This document shows positions 44,160 to 56,430 of a stretch of DNA of 64,000 nt, in pieces. The position numbers were made by a program, and so were the translations under genes. The first letter of the stretch is position 1. Every line of letters begins with the position of its first letter. Origin of the DNA: Exophiala sp. HKRS030 (taxonomy: Eukaryota > Ascomycota > Eurotiomycetes > Chaetothyriales > Herpotrichiellaceae); the NCBI GenBank assembly GCA_023897205.1, contig JAHWDD010000005.1, forward strand, positions 4,836,001 to 4,900,000, read 5' to 3'. The notes under the pieces are model-generated. The model had not been told where the DNA came from and searched no databases. It saw only the letters and a list, made by a program, of their open reading frames with translations.

Positions 44160-46647
44160 ATGGCAGCTGGAGAAACCCTTATCTCCCAACCTAAGCTTTC
44201 TGTGGCAAAAGTCGACGAGACAACTGGCTACATCACCAACATTGATGACATCCGGGACCTAGAATATCCTGCTCTAAGAGGAACTACATATTTGGACCAC
44301 GCCGGCACAACACTTTATGCAAAGTCTTTGATCGAAGCATACTCAAAGGACCTTTTATCCAATGTTTTTGGCAACCCGCATTCAGCGTCGTCAGCATCTC
44401 AGCTCTCTTCACGACGCATAGAGGATGTGAGGGTGGATATCTTGAAATTCTTCAAGGCTGATCCCGATGACTTTGATATTATCTTTGTGGCGAATGCTAC
44501 CGCCGCCATAAAATTGGTTGGTGATGCGCTTCGAGATCAGCCCGCGGGGTTCAAATTTTCCTATCATATCGATTCTCATACAAGCTTGATAGGCTTGAGG
44601 GAGCTTGCCGCTCCTGGATCCGTCTGTTTCAGTCATGACCATGAAGTCAGCCAGTGGCTTGACGGGCAACGTGACGGTCAGCTGACAACGGATGTCCCAA
44701 CCCTCTTTGCCTACCCTGGCCAATCAAACATGACTGGTAGACGATTACCTCTCAATTGGTGCAAGAAAGTTGAGAATATCAGAAGAGCACGTGGTCTTCC
44801 CTTATTCACTCTGCTCGATGCAGCAGCACTCGCTTCAACTAGTGCCCTTGATTTCTCTGACAGCGCAGCTGCTCCAGACTTTACGGCACTGAGTTTCTAC
44901 AAAATCTTTGGTTTTCCACCTCTAGGTGCGCTGATAGTGCGAAAGACTGCAGGAGATTTGCTACAACATCGAAGATATTTTGGTGGCGGCACAGTGGACT
45001 CGGTAATAGTTGGGGATGACCAGTGGCATGCCAAGAAAGAGTCATCTTTACACAGTCGGTTCGAAGACGGCACAGTCGCGTTTCAAAGCATCATCGCCCT
45101 CAAATCTGCACTGAAGGTTCACCAGGAGATATATGGATCCATGACCGTGATTTCCAAACACGCGTCCCATCTCGCCGCCACTTTGCGGCACAAGTTACAA
45201 AGTCTACGGCATACCAACGGAACTGCAGTGTGTCAGATCTACACAGGAACCTTTTCCGATGGCCAGGCCCAAGGTCCCACAGTGGCATTCAACCTGAGAG
45301 ATGAAAAAGGACAAATAGTAAGTAATAATGAGGTTGAGAAGCTCGGGATTGTCAAAAGCATTCAGTTTAGGACAGGCGGACTCTGCAATCCTGGAGGCAT
45401 CGCATCGCACCTTGGTCTATCGGCAACAGAGATGCGGCAGAACTATGCCGCAGGACATAGATGTGGCAGTGCAAACGATGTAATCAACGGAAAGCCAACG
45501 GGAGCCATCCGCGTGAGCTTTGGAGCAATGAGCAGCATGAAGGATGTCACAGCTTTCGTCGACTTCATCGAGGAGTTCTATGTTCATGCACCGGAAATGA
45601 CATCTCCTAAAGAACTCAATCGCACCAATCCATCACCAGAGGCTATCACCGGATTTGTGGTAGAAAGTCTCTCGGTGTTTCCCATAAAAAGCTGCGCCGC
45701 ATACAAAATCCCTCAAGTCTCGCATGGGAGGTTGGCCCTAAAGGACTGGCGTGGGACCGGGAATGGTGTCTGGTACATGCGGGCACTTACGTCGCTCTAA
45801 GCCAGAAGAAATATCCTCGTATGGCTTTAATTCAACCCGAAATCGACTTGAATCGGAGAATTCTACGACTCTCATTCCAGCCATCAGACGGCGCGTTGCG
45901 CACGATCGAAGTCAACCTCGATTGGAAGAAGGAGTCTTCATGGAACCCATTCGGGCGTGACGCCTTGACCGCCAACAAAATGTCCATTGTGTGCGGCGAA
46001 GACGTCGACGTCAACATCTACACTTCGCAGCACATCACGTCCTTCTTCTCCGAAGCGCTGGAAGTTCCCTGCACACTAGCTCGCTTCCCACAGACAGGGA
46101 CGGTGCGAAAAGCCCTCGTCCGAGTCCCCGGCAAAACCCAAGGCAGAACCGCAACCGAAATCGGCCGAGCCATTGCCCTGTCCAACGAGAGCCCGATCCT
46201 GCTGATCTCGCGATCGAGCGTCAACCGGCTCAACGAGCACATCAAACAGCACAACGGACAAGGCGGCGGAGTCAGCAAAGCAGTCGCGGCGGCGGCGTTT
46301 CGCGGCAACATCGTCATCGCCGAAGACCTGCAAGGCGACGAGAAAGAACATCCGTATGCCGAAGACGAATGGTCCGGTGTGCAAATCGGCGATGATCCAG
46401 CGTCCGCCTTCGAAATGCTCGGCCCTGTCAGCGCTGCCAGATGGTGTGCGTGGATCAGAAGAGCGCTCAGCGCCGGCAAGAGCCGTACAGCACATTGGCC
46501 AAGACCCGTAGAACCCATGGCCGCGTCTGGTTCGGCATGCATATGTGTCTGATGGCGCAGGACTCGGCGGCTGATGAACAGGTGCTTGTCAGACGCATTC
46601 GTGTTGGAGATAGAGTCATTCCACGCACCGGTGCGCTGGCGCCGTGA
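44160..46647 (+). CDS. hxB: Molybdenum cofactor sulfurase (HxB; NifS-like plus MOSC), two apparent frameshifts
   Basis: About 830 residues. The N-terminal PLP-dependent desulfurase half contains TTYLDHAGTTLYAKSLIEAYSKDL (42-65), FGNPHSASSAS (70-80), the PLP lysine in LSFYKIFGFPPLGALIVRK (K248) and the persulfide cysteine in RTGGLCNPGGIA (C409). The C-terminal MOSC half contains VESLSVFPIKSCAAYKI, WDREWCLVHAGTYVALSQKKYPRMALIQPE, TARFPQ-like region and CQRCQMVCVDQ. Three frames carry the gene: frame 1 to about 45712, frame 2 to about 46432, frame 3 to the stop at 46645-46647; each junction lacks one base in a CCC run (45710-45712, 46433-46435). The enzyme converts the cofactor of xanthine dehydrogenase and aldehyde-oxidase-type enzymes to the active sulfido form. 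Start at 44160 gives the usual short leader. Confidence 0.93.
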
Positions 46648-47532
46648 TATGTATGTACCAAGTAAACTAAATCTTTCTAATGAATGTATGAATGAATGGA
46701 GAAGAACACCAGATATTCATGATATGGGCAGAGGGCGGTCTGCGAGGACGCTCACTTGTATAGTCAATTCCAGATTCCCACAACATGTTAACGATTACAA
46801 ATTTATCATTGAGGGGTCCATTAGGTGTCGACCGTAAACCTAACAGTCCGGGAGTTATGGAAGATAATCAAGCCTAGAATGCAGAAGAAAGCGACCCTTA
46901 GGAGCACTTTTAGGCGATTCTCATGATGGCACAACTTCATGAATCTTATGACTGGAGATGCTCCATTGCTTGCTCGGACTACTAAGAAAAAGACCTGGTA
47001 CCTCACATGACATGATTACACACAGTTGCAACCGGCGCACCGATAGTAAATACAGGCTCAGCCTTGCTGAGCATACTAAGGTTTCTCTGCCGAAATCTGT
47101 GACTATCCATCTACTGGAGGAAAACCCTATATTCGAAGCCTGCCACTCTGCATGCTCTTGGTGTCTCCAATCCGCAGGAGAAGCGAGTCATTTGATCACT
47201 TGCCTCTCGAGAAATGATGTGAAATAGCTCTCAAGATCCGACGCAGTACAGTGTTCACCAATTTGATGGCTCGCAAGGACCCTTTGCTGTCGCAGACTTC
47301 TGTCTTTTGGCCTGTACGGAGTACACCGGTCCTGGTCCTCATGTCTTGCCGGAGGCCTGAGCAACGGAAAGGATGGGATCTACTTGGAGAGCGCAGTGAC
47401 ATGCACTTGAGCACGCTTCTTGTGACTGGCTACGTTGTTGTCGGGATGAGCGTCAACAATGTGTGGGCGGGCAACTGCAGCATTTCTGCTGATGCCAGAC
47501 CTTCTCCTCCGTCTGCGCAAAATTCTGATGCA
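46648..47532. other. Intergenic between convergent hxB and the glycoprotein gene
   Basis: 880 bases, no gene. Contains a GAATGAATG microrepeat near 46680 and a TACGGAGTA site at 47315-47323. Confidence 0.45.
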
Positions 47533-49391
47533 TCAGTCAGCACACAATATCAAGTTGGGAGCAAAAATATGAGCATGAACGTACAACGTGACTGCTGCGA
47601 CCACGACCAGCACCAGCACCCCAAGACCCACACTAAGGCCAATGATCAATGACTTTCTGTCCAAGGAACTCTTCGACTCGTCATCTTTGTCGTTTCCGCC
47701 AAACGGATCATCTGGCTCTGAGGTAGGCTGTGGGGTGAAGGTCTCCGGATGACCCGTTGTACTGGGAAGACTTTTTGCACTTGCTCCGAAGGGGATTGCG
47801 GTAACGACTGTATTTGCCGCCGTGGCAGGGAAGGTTGCCTCTTCGTCGGATGCAATATCGGTGGTTAGGTACGAAGTTGTGGTATACATGGTTACCGTCT
47901 GCAAGGAGACAGGACAGTCTAGCAGGCCGACCGATTCACAACCAATTCCGGTGATGACTACCTTTGTACTGACTGTGGTTAGCTCCCGCTTCATAGCTTC
48001 CGCTCGTGCTGTCACCGCAGGCGAGATTGTCGTAGTGGTTGTTGGCTCGGCTTGTAAAGCACAAGCTCCAAATGTGGCGAACCAGATCGGAGTTGAGGTC
48101 TCAAGGGCAGGTCCTAATGTGAGATCCCCCACCGCAACCGATGCCCCAGCAATTGCACCCACAGCAAATTGAAATGACTGGTTGACATGCAAGTCACACT
48201 CACTCTCGACGTCGAAAGTGAGACTAGTTTCTGTCTCGAATATGTTGGCGTACACGGCTAGCTCTAGCCCGGCGGCAACAGAGAGGTCTGGACAGTCTTC
48301 GTTGACAACCAAATCACACAAAGGGTCGAGAATATCTGGTGTGTCGACAGAGCCCGCGACTTCAATCCCTATGTGCGCCGAAATTTGCAAAGCAGCTTTG
48401 AGTGTCCCGCCGGCGCCGACGAACTGCACCGGCAGATATTCAATTTGACCACCGTTGCTGAGCCAGGTCAGTGAAAATAAATTCTGTGTTTACAGGGAGA
48501 CACTTACAATGTAATACCTGCAATGTCTTCCTCGAACATTTTCATATCAATCACGACTTCATCGTCAAGCCGAATGTGGAATCCGGTGCTGAGATCGATC
48601 TCAGCCTCTGCACTGAGGATCAAGTTCACGAAGAGTACAGCACCAAGCCAAACATCCGAATCTTTGCTCAATCCGAATTCTGTGTTTGTGTGGAAGAGAG
48701 TCTGGGTGTAAGAGGCCCCAGCATAGAGTTTTGTGTTCAAGTGGGCATAGATCTCAAGACCATCAAGCCCTATGCGCAACCTGGCCCCTGGATCTGGTAT
48801 AGTAACATTCGTGAAATCAACTCGGATCTCCGACAAATCAAAATCGCCAGAAACAAAGGCTTCAGTGATATTTTGGGCGGCATCGAGCACTTCTGATGTA
48901 AAATTCATGACTTCGCCTTTAACATTATCAATATATTCTGTGTGATTAAATGGCTCGTCGAACGAGAGAGTGATGTCGGCAGCCCCTTTCACATAGCATT
49001 GCTGGCACTTGATTTCAAGGCCTAAATGTGTTTCAGCATTGGTATTCGTACTCGATTTTTCCGCCACGGGCAGAGTTCTGAGAAATGGTGGAAAGTTAGT
49101 GAACCACGGCTTCATAAACCTTTGCAATATTGATGCGAGTTTGCAAGTAATAACTCACAGGCTGAGTAGAGTTACATCATCCCAGCTTCTGTCCAGTAGA
49201 AGAGAACCTGAGTTGTATACTAAAGAATCTCCATCGACAGCCCGACGATTGTTGAGCGCACGTCTGAGCGCACGTACCGCTTCGGCATCGTAAGGCAACC
49301 GGGGCACAATATCTGGTTGGTGAAAATTTGAAGCAGCCACACAAAGGCCGAATACCAAGATGGAGAGGTTAAGACAAGCGTCCAGTAACAT
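47533..49391 (-). CDS. Signal-anchored fungal surface glycoprotein
   Basis: Three exons, 49391-49159, 49077-48508, 48457-47533 (introns 81 and 50 nt; GTGAGT...CAG and GTAAGT...CAG), joining to 575 residues in frame. An N-terminal signal peptide (MLLDACLNLSILVFGLCVAA) leads into an extracellular beta-rich region containing EIKCQQCYVKGAADITLSF, several N-glycosylation sequons (NHTEY, NFTSE, NITEA, NVTIP) and paired cysteines (PLCDLVVNEDCPDL). A Ser/Thr/Pro-rich stalk and one transmembrane helix (SLIIGLSVGLGVLVLVVVAA) follow; the cytosolic tail is about 15 residues. The layout resembles fungal secreted/GPI-type proteins of the DUF7029/DUF7223 group (family assignment from memory of the pattern, moderate certainty). 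Cell-surface or wall role inferred; no enzyme motif seen. Confidence 0.78.
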
Positions 49392-51668
49392 AGTAACGGA
49401 GAATCAGTAAGCTCTATGGAACAATGAAGACGCAATTGATGACTCTTTGAAAGCGCCTTTGAACTTCTTAAGCAATCAGTTTATTCATTCTGTCGGCAAT
49501 GTATTCGAGAGGTAGCCTCCTTTTTACTGACATTCTCGAGGCTGTAATCGTCGCATGGTCTGTAACTTGCAGGTTGAACAGATCATACCATGTCGACTAT
49601 GTTGAGTTAGTCGACAGGTTTAGTTATAGTTCGAACCACAATCTGAGACTAGGATGGCCCAAAAGGCTCTGGCGGAAGTTTGGTTGTGAGAGAGTGTATC
49701 AGTTGCGCAATTTGATGATCCCTGTAGGTTCTTCTGGTCGCGTGGAACAGAATGAACCCTAGTCGATTGGCACCAAACATGAGAGAAGAGTTCCATCAAG
49801 CGGGGGCTAGCATGACGAGGCGTGATATCTTCGTCGCATTCTTTTGAACGTGCCTCACCAAGGAAGACTGTCATACAGGAATTGGAGGCTTTGCCTAAGA
49901 CAATAGTTGTTACATTGTCAAGACCCTCGAAGTCCATTTGTAGATGGACATTTCTGTTGTTCTTGGTGGGATACTGGCAGGCCAGGTCAAACTCACAGAT
50001 GTCGTCAACGCATTGGACTACTTAGGGTCGGTTCACAGCCGCCAGGGTCTCAACGGGGCAAGAAGTTGCCAAGTGACCTAGCAGATCTTGAGACAAAAAG
50101 TGGATAGAAGATGCAGGGAGAGGTGGGGTGAGCCGCCTCCCCGAAAATAATGTGGCATTAACTTACTGCTGATTCTCGAACGATCCACTGGCGCAAGGCA
50201 GATTCCGCGCACACGAGGATATTTAGTAGTTGTAAGTATGGAGTACGGAGTACGGGATGACCGTAAGAAGAGTAGCTTGGAATGTTGCACTAAGAAAGTG
50301 GTGTTGCACGGGCCAAAAACAGGGGGTGATCGCGCATATTCCAATCGGGGTGTCAGATGCGCGCCTCCTTAGCTAGCGGTCTCTGAGTATCAGTATCAAC
50401 CTTTATGTCTCCATGTGCATGCGCTGCAGTTCGTGCTGGTCAAAGCACAACAGGTTGAAACGGCGGTGCTACTTCTCGCAGCCTGAGGTAGTATTAGATG
50501 TTTGTGAGACTCGTGAGAGACCGACGAGGACAAAGAGCCATGCTGAAACCACGGCGAGCTTGAAAAGGGTATCGGGCAAACCTTTTTGCTGTAACGCGGT
50601 CGGGTATGTACCGTATGGAGATTTTGAGGCCAGTGCCTATCCAGTGCTGAAGGTGCAAGAGCGAGGCTAAGGTTCAAGGTGATATCGCCAACATTGGACT
50701 GGTTCTTTTCTCGGCTATTCGCACCTCCAGTAAGATTACCATCATTCAAAACTGATTGCTTTTGTTACTATGACACCGGGTGGGCTAACAAAAATACCAA
50801 TGTCGCCAGGTGAAGGCTTGGAGGCATATAACTGGCTCCCGCATCGCTCGAAGGTTGAAAGATGGCAAGATAGGCCACAGATATTGCACTGCGTCGGTTG
50901 TGACCTCGACCTGGAAATACAGTAAGCGTCTCTGCACATCCTACCCATTAGGACCCGTTAGTGTGTGAGTGATGCGAAGTCCCGTGGTGTTCGTACGGAT
51001 TGTCGTCGTGATAAGGAGCAACGGGTGGCTGCTTTGGCGGGCAAATGTGAAACATCATGACCCTCTTGTGCCCGCTCCTTCCTAACTTCCGTGCGTTTAC
51101 CCAATGCGGGATGTGCCATGCCACCCTATTATCCACCTACGGCTTTCAAACAGTTTGCACAGCATCCCACGCCTTCTCAGAAGCATCTTCGTATGTATCT
51201 CCTCCACGAATTGCCTAATCTTCGCCGTCCACGAGCCAAAACGTCGCAGAATTAGGGTGCTGGCAGACTGCATGTTGGCTGTGTTAGATCTTAAAGCAAT
51301 AGTTCGCTGTTGGTGCTCCCCAAGCACAGATCTATCGGCACACGTTTTTGCCATATGTTGTCTATTGCGCGTATGGTCACTATGCGCCGTCTTGCACAGG
51401 TCCTGTAACTACGCGCTCATACAATGTCAATCTCGGGGCAAATGGAATAATATAGCCACTAAAAAGGTGGAATTTCGTGAGACCGTCCTCTCAAAATATC
51501 ATACATTTGACCTCTCCATGGCCCTACCTCTCAAGCGTTGCCCGAAGAGCAAGGAAGTCCGAAAGTAGTTCCGTTGTATCCTGGGTCTTCATATTCGAAG
51601 ATCTCGTAGCCATGAGGGATACCCTATACCAAATGCTGTCCTGCTTGCACTGTTCCTCAGAAGTTATG

Positions 51669-52223
51669 CTAATGACCAATTGACTTGTTGAAATCCCCCC
51701 TGAGTTTTGAAATCACGTTATTAAACGTGGATTCGCTCAACCTGCCCAATAGTACGACGTCGATTTCGGTGACCTTGATGTTCCAAAGTTCACGGAAGTT
51801 GACATAAGTGTTGGGCTGTAGGCTCAATGACGGTGTTTGTTGGTTATGTACATTGTTACCAAGTCGTAAGGGTACTCGAGTGAGAGTGCTGTCTCTTTCT
51901 TGTGAAGGCGCACAAATCTTGCCGTGTATCTTCTCCTGAGCCGGCGTCAAGGTCTCTTCGTGGCGACAGATTGTGAGGCCGGTGACATAGGGTGAAGACA
52001 CGTCAACACCACGAACGATCAGCACGATTCGTTCGTCGATTCGTGATCTAGGATTCTCAACGTCGATGATCCAGCAAACCCGGCCAACCACGAGGCAACC
52101 ACCGTCACCACGGAGGCGGGCACTAGTAAGGTCTACATCATCTCCTGTGGTTGAGCGGACGAATCTCTTGATGTCCGGCCAGTGGCCTGCTTCACTGACA
52201 CGACGCCGTTCAGTCGATGCCAC
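51669..52223 (-). CDS. Doubtful hypothetical frame
   Basis: 184 codons on the minus strand, containing VDLTSARLRGDGGCLVVGRVCWIIDVENPRSRIDERIVLIVRG and NIKVTEIDVVLLGRLSES, which read like a beta-rich domain. No family recognised. A second minus frame upstream (52275-52520) with CVQC and a splice-donor-like GTGAGC could be another exon of the same gene, but no complete model could be assembled. It may equally be chance or a gene remnant. Confidence 0.3.
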   Translation of the reverse strand: MASTERRRVSEAGHWPDIKRFVRSTTGDDVDLTSARLRGDGGCLVVGRVCWIIDVENPRSRIDERIVLIVRGVDVSSPYVTGLTICRHEETLTPAQEKIHGKICAPSQERDSTLTRVPLRLGNNVHNQQTPSLSLQPNTYVNFRELWNIKVTEIDVVLLGRLSESTFNNVISKLRGDFNKSIGH

Positions 52224-53545
52224 AGGAATGGTTTGGTTCGCGCAGGTGCAGCCATGGGTGGTTACTATTGCATGTCAGCGGCTGAACGCGCGCTGCGAGA
52301 TGGACGACTCACTATTCGAGTCGTTGGTATCTCCACAGCTCACCGCAATATTTGTGGCATCGCCACCAACAGATTGAGCGCATTGCACGCATCTTCCCTC
52401 TCCAACCTCAAGACCGGCCAGGCCGACTCCCCACCGTGCAACCTGTTGGAAAATTGATGGATTCGGCATCGTGCTGTGTATGAAATGTGTAGATCGACCG
52501 TCGCTGAGGCAGGCTGCCACGGCGAGGAGCTGGAGTCGCAGTCCTTCTTTTGAAGAATTCCTCGAAGGAGGAAAAAGGCATACGGTCGCCTGGTTTGGAA
52601 ATGTACTGCAACATATCTTGTCAGAGTCTCGTCACATTCGATTGAGTGTGGCTACTGTCATGAACAAGATCATCTTCAGGCTGAAGAGCACGCAATTTCT
52701 GACCGTCGAATGGCATCGAAGCGACACCCGTGGTCACTGTTCGTTGTTCGCCTCGTCTGCAGATTGTCGGCTTTTGGCTCAGAGGATAACACAAGCCAGG
52801 CGCGGACTTTCGTGAGGGGACGATTTTCGAAAGGCCAGGGATCTGGGGCACCTTGACAGCCATAATTCCTCTCGATTTTCATTAGCGCCTAGCCGCGGCT
52901 CTTTGGCAACACCTTGAATATGAAGAACCTAGAGAAGGCACCTTCCGTGTGGTTATTTGTCAGGTCTAATACGTTCAGCAGAGAAATCGAAACGAGTCGT
53001 TCGCATGACCGTTCAATGTCACCCCATTTCCAGCAAACATGCCGCCCATCTGGCAGTACGCAGAGCAGCTGTACCATGGAGAGTATTGGGAAAAGACCGT
53101 GACTTGTTCAGAAATCCAGACATTCAGCGCCTAGAGGCCGGAATTCCGTTATTGCATGAGGCAACCAATGACTGGCGCCGCAGATCCTGGCTTATCTCAC
53201 TCTGTCTGATCAGGTGCGGACTGGGGTCATTTGGTATGATGTGATGCAGCCCCATTTTCATTGGTGATCTGTAGAACAAGGGAGGTTCACCTAAGTTTGA
53301 GGTCGTAGATTCTTACACCCAGCCTTGCTACGAACCCCCGGACGCGGCCGGACGAAAAGACGTATCACGTGACCATGGTGCAAAACATGTCACCAAGGCC
53401 AGCTAAGGATCAGATCGACTCTCGAGGTGGTGGGCTCCCGTGCGCTGTTGATGAGCGGCGGGTCTTCCAAGTCAACAAACAGGTGAGTTGCGTTGTGCAG
53501 TCTGAGCCAAGTGAGAGATCTCAGATTAAGTGTCGTCTGATATTG

Positions 53546-53577
53546 TGTCTGAGTATAATACTGTCTGAGTATAATAC
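53546..53577. repeat. Exact tandem duplication, 2 x 16 bp (TGTCTGAGTATAATAC)
   Basis: Two perfect adjacent copies in non-coding DNA, preceded by a partial third (GTCTGATAT). Confidence 0.95.
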
Positions 53578-54751
53578 CTCTTTCAGCGCAATGTAGCTAG
53601 CTAGAAGAGTCAAACATGCCCAAGTCACGAGAAATTCAGGATCGAGATGGACGACGATGGACTCTGGATTCATCAGTGACTGAAAGTTAAGCGAGGCCTG
53701 AGCACCTTTTTGGACTTCCAGGATCAGAATCGCCTAAGCCCAACTACTCCGTAGATAGCCAGAGGCACAGAGGCTAGAGAAGATCTGACAGGTTTGTGGA
53801 TCCAACGTCTCGTGTCAGCCCTGCCTTGTGTCAGTAAAGGTACGCCGCGCACCTAACTATTGCCGCGATCAGACAAGAGATCATGATCTGCGGTACTAAG
53901 GGGATTGAGGTCTACCTGAATTCCATTGCACGTTCGATGGAATTCTCTCGTTTCATAGCCTGAAGCTGCAACGCGGCCTTCGTCTACGAAACGACAGCGG
54001 CTGAATCCTTTCATCTCGGATGTTGCTTGACATCCGAAACCACTAATTGACTACCAAGTTTGGGCTTTTCGTGGCCTTTTTCAAGTTCACTCGCTGTCCC
54101 GACTCCTCGGATCTCGCTGGAAAGGTTAATGTTAAATTGGAATCCTTGCTTCAATTGAGTGATCTACGGTGCCGATCACGATACGCGACCATCGTTACGA
54201 GGCAATGCTAGCTTCAATGTCGACCACGAATGCGATCTTGTCCAGTTTCATCCTCGGCCGCAAAATCTTGGTTCGAGACGTTTGTTGGTCTTCGGATCAG
54301 GAACAACGTCGACTACTTCAAGGATGCTCCTGGTCCCATCTTGTACTTTCATCTTCCCGGCCACAGCAACGAACCGTCTGTCCACCTTCCAAAAGTCTCG
54401 TTGGTCAGGCTTCCTAGGATCTCCCCGTCTCGCTTCTAGAATCCTATATGTCCATCTTCCAACGAGTTTGGAGATCAAGGAAAAATGATGCCCAATTTCC
54501 GGGGCCCAGATTTCACCCATCGACGGCTCCAGTGGTGACCGGATTTTAAGTCGGTGGCAAGGAATCTTGCATCTGCTGAAGTATTCCTGCTATATCATAC
54601 CTGAGATTGTATAAGGTTCTGGCTCCCTCTTGAGAAACCTCCGTTGATTGTTGTGAGGAACATATTCCTCAAAACACTCTGCATGTCTCTTCTACCCGAT
54701 TCAGGCAATCGAGACCCGCCGTTTCTCTTCTCTTTCAACACCAGCGAGGTC

Positions 54752-56430
54752 ATGTCTGCCGATTCCATCAGCGAGTTACCCATTCATTATGGAGAGGTGC
54801 AGAAAGATGGCACTCGCGTTGAACGTCCAGGAGAAGAAAGGCCTGGGCGACGCTCAACCCAAGACGAGCCAGCGCGCCTAGTCAAAGGGCCTGGCCAATC
54901 CGCAACGATTCACCATGCCACCCTCGATGTTCCTGAGCAAGAACCTCCGATGCGGACTTCGAGAGACGAGTCTCGAGCCGATAGGGCACAAACTACGGAA
55001 GAGGCAACTCTCGGCGCTTGAGCCCTAGCTTTGACGCCGAGAGGCCCAACTTCGGTCGAGACGACTACAAACAGAACGTGCGTGATCGACGGAGGTATGA
55101 CGACTGTGATCGATACAGTGACTACGAAGATGAATACGATGAGCCCAACCGTCCTCGACGCATCCGAGATCGGTCCTACTTTCCTGAGGACGATTATGTA
55201 CAACGTCGACGACCCTCACGGTCCTTTCGCCCTGGAAACTCTTATCCTCGGGATCCACGACGAAGCCTCTTAGACGATTACGACAACGAGCCACCAACTC
55301 GTAGGAGCCACTCACAAAAGAAACCATTACGTCCTCCCAGAGTGCAGGAAGAAGAGGATGAAGAAGCAGGAGGAGATGAAACAACGATGTATCCCGGGAA
55401 TCCTCGATAGGCATCAATGGCACAAGACAACTACACTTCAAGGATCTCACACGTGAGGAACAGAAAGAGATCATGAGGCTTCCGTGGACTCAATGGATGA
55501 ATAGCAGCACCAAGAATCGTGAGCAAGCCACAGCTTTAGTCGTTCCATGTTCCCTGTAACTGACATCTCTCAGATTTTATTGCCACGCTAGGTGAATTTG
55601 TTGGCACGACCATGTTTCTGTGGTTTGCATTCGCCGGCACCCAGGTCGCCAACATTCCGTCTGGAGACTCGGCAGGCAACTCAACGTCCGGAGGCGCCAC
55701 CGGGTTTTCTGCTATTGTTCTTCTTTACATTGCAATTGTCTTCGGGTTCTCCCTCATGGTAAACGTCTGGGTCTTTTTCCGCATCTCAGGTGGTCTGTTC
55801 AATCCTGCAGTAGGTCCAGTGCCCCGGCAAGTGCGATGGCGTTCACTTTCTAATCGCCTACGTGTATTAGGTTACTCTCGCAATGTGGTTGACCTCTGCC
55901 ATTCCGCCAGTTCGCGCTATCTGCCTTGTTGCCGCCCAGGTAGCGGGCAGCATCGCAGCATCTGCGCTTGTTCTGGTACAGTTTCCAACGTCGCTCAATG
56001 TGAGAACAACACTTGCGGGGGCACTTCACTTGTCCAGGGTGTTTTCATTGAAGCCGTTCTTACATGGGAGCTCGTCTTCACGATCCTCATGCTGGCAAAG
56101 GAGAAACACAAGGCGACCTTCATCGCCCCGGTCGGTATTGGGCTAGCCCTTTTCGTCGCCGAGCTGGTTGGTGTCTTCTACACCGGTGGTAGCCTGAACC
56201 CAGCCCGAAGCCTTGGTCCATGCGTGGTTACGAGGACGTTTGACACTGAACATTGGATCTACTGGGTAGGGCCCGGCGCCGGCTCACTGGCTGCTGTCCT
56301 TTTCTACAAGTTCATCAAGATGCTGGAGTATGAGGTTGCTAATCCCGGACAGGATGCCGAAGACACCCAAGAAGCCGCTATGGCTGCGCAAGAGAAACGG
56401 AGTAACGTGCATGGTGCGAGGGCCGTTTGA
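54752..56430 (+). CDS. Aquaglyceroporin-type MIP channel with long acidic/basic N-terminus; three apparent frameshifts
   Basis: Exons 54752-55518, 55574-55809 and 55871-56430 (introns 55 and 61 nt, GTGAGC...CAG and GTAGGT...TAG). A hydrophilic N-terminus of about 250 residues, rich in Arg/Asp/Tyr (RDRRRYDDCDRYSDYEDEYDEPNR), ends in FKDLTREEQKEIMRLPWTQWMN. Six helices follow with the two pore motifs NPAV (first loop) and NPAR in GGSLNPARSLGPCVV, plus KHKATFIAPVGIGLALFVAELVGVFYTGGSLNP, characteristic of the fungal MIP family. The frame slips one base at about 55003, about 55395 and at the G5 run 56017-56021; each is repaired by one G or C. MIP channels pass water and/or glycerol across the plasma membrane; selectivity is not deducible by eye. 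The first ATG could also be at 54683, and the NPA-containing core is certain. Confidence 0.85.

Larger units (their letters stand above)
49392..54751. other. 5.4 kb between divergent glycoprotein and aquaporin genes, no firm gene
   Basis: Long region with overlapping frames on both strands. Only the minus frame 51669-52223 looks protein-like and is listed separately. Contains TACGGAGTA sites at 50244 and 53755, an exact 16-bp tandem duplication at 53546-53577, and no transposase, reverse transcriptase or terminal repeats that I can see. Confidence 0.45.

Noticed and set aside
51104..51568. 154-codon plus-strand frame
   Set aside because: Cysteine/serine-rich without recognisable features; neighbouring frames equally open.
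54159..54520. Three overlapping frames upstream of the aquaporin
   Set aside because: All three plus frames and a minus frame open at once, typical of chance composition.
55018..55410. Separate small Arg/Asp-rich gene before the aquaporin
   Set aside because: It starts with TTG, lies exactly between the two other aquaporin frames, and joins both by one-base repairs; treated as the aquaporin N-terminus.
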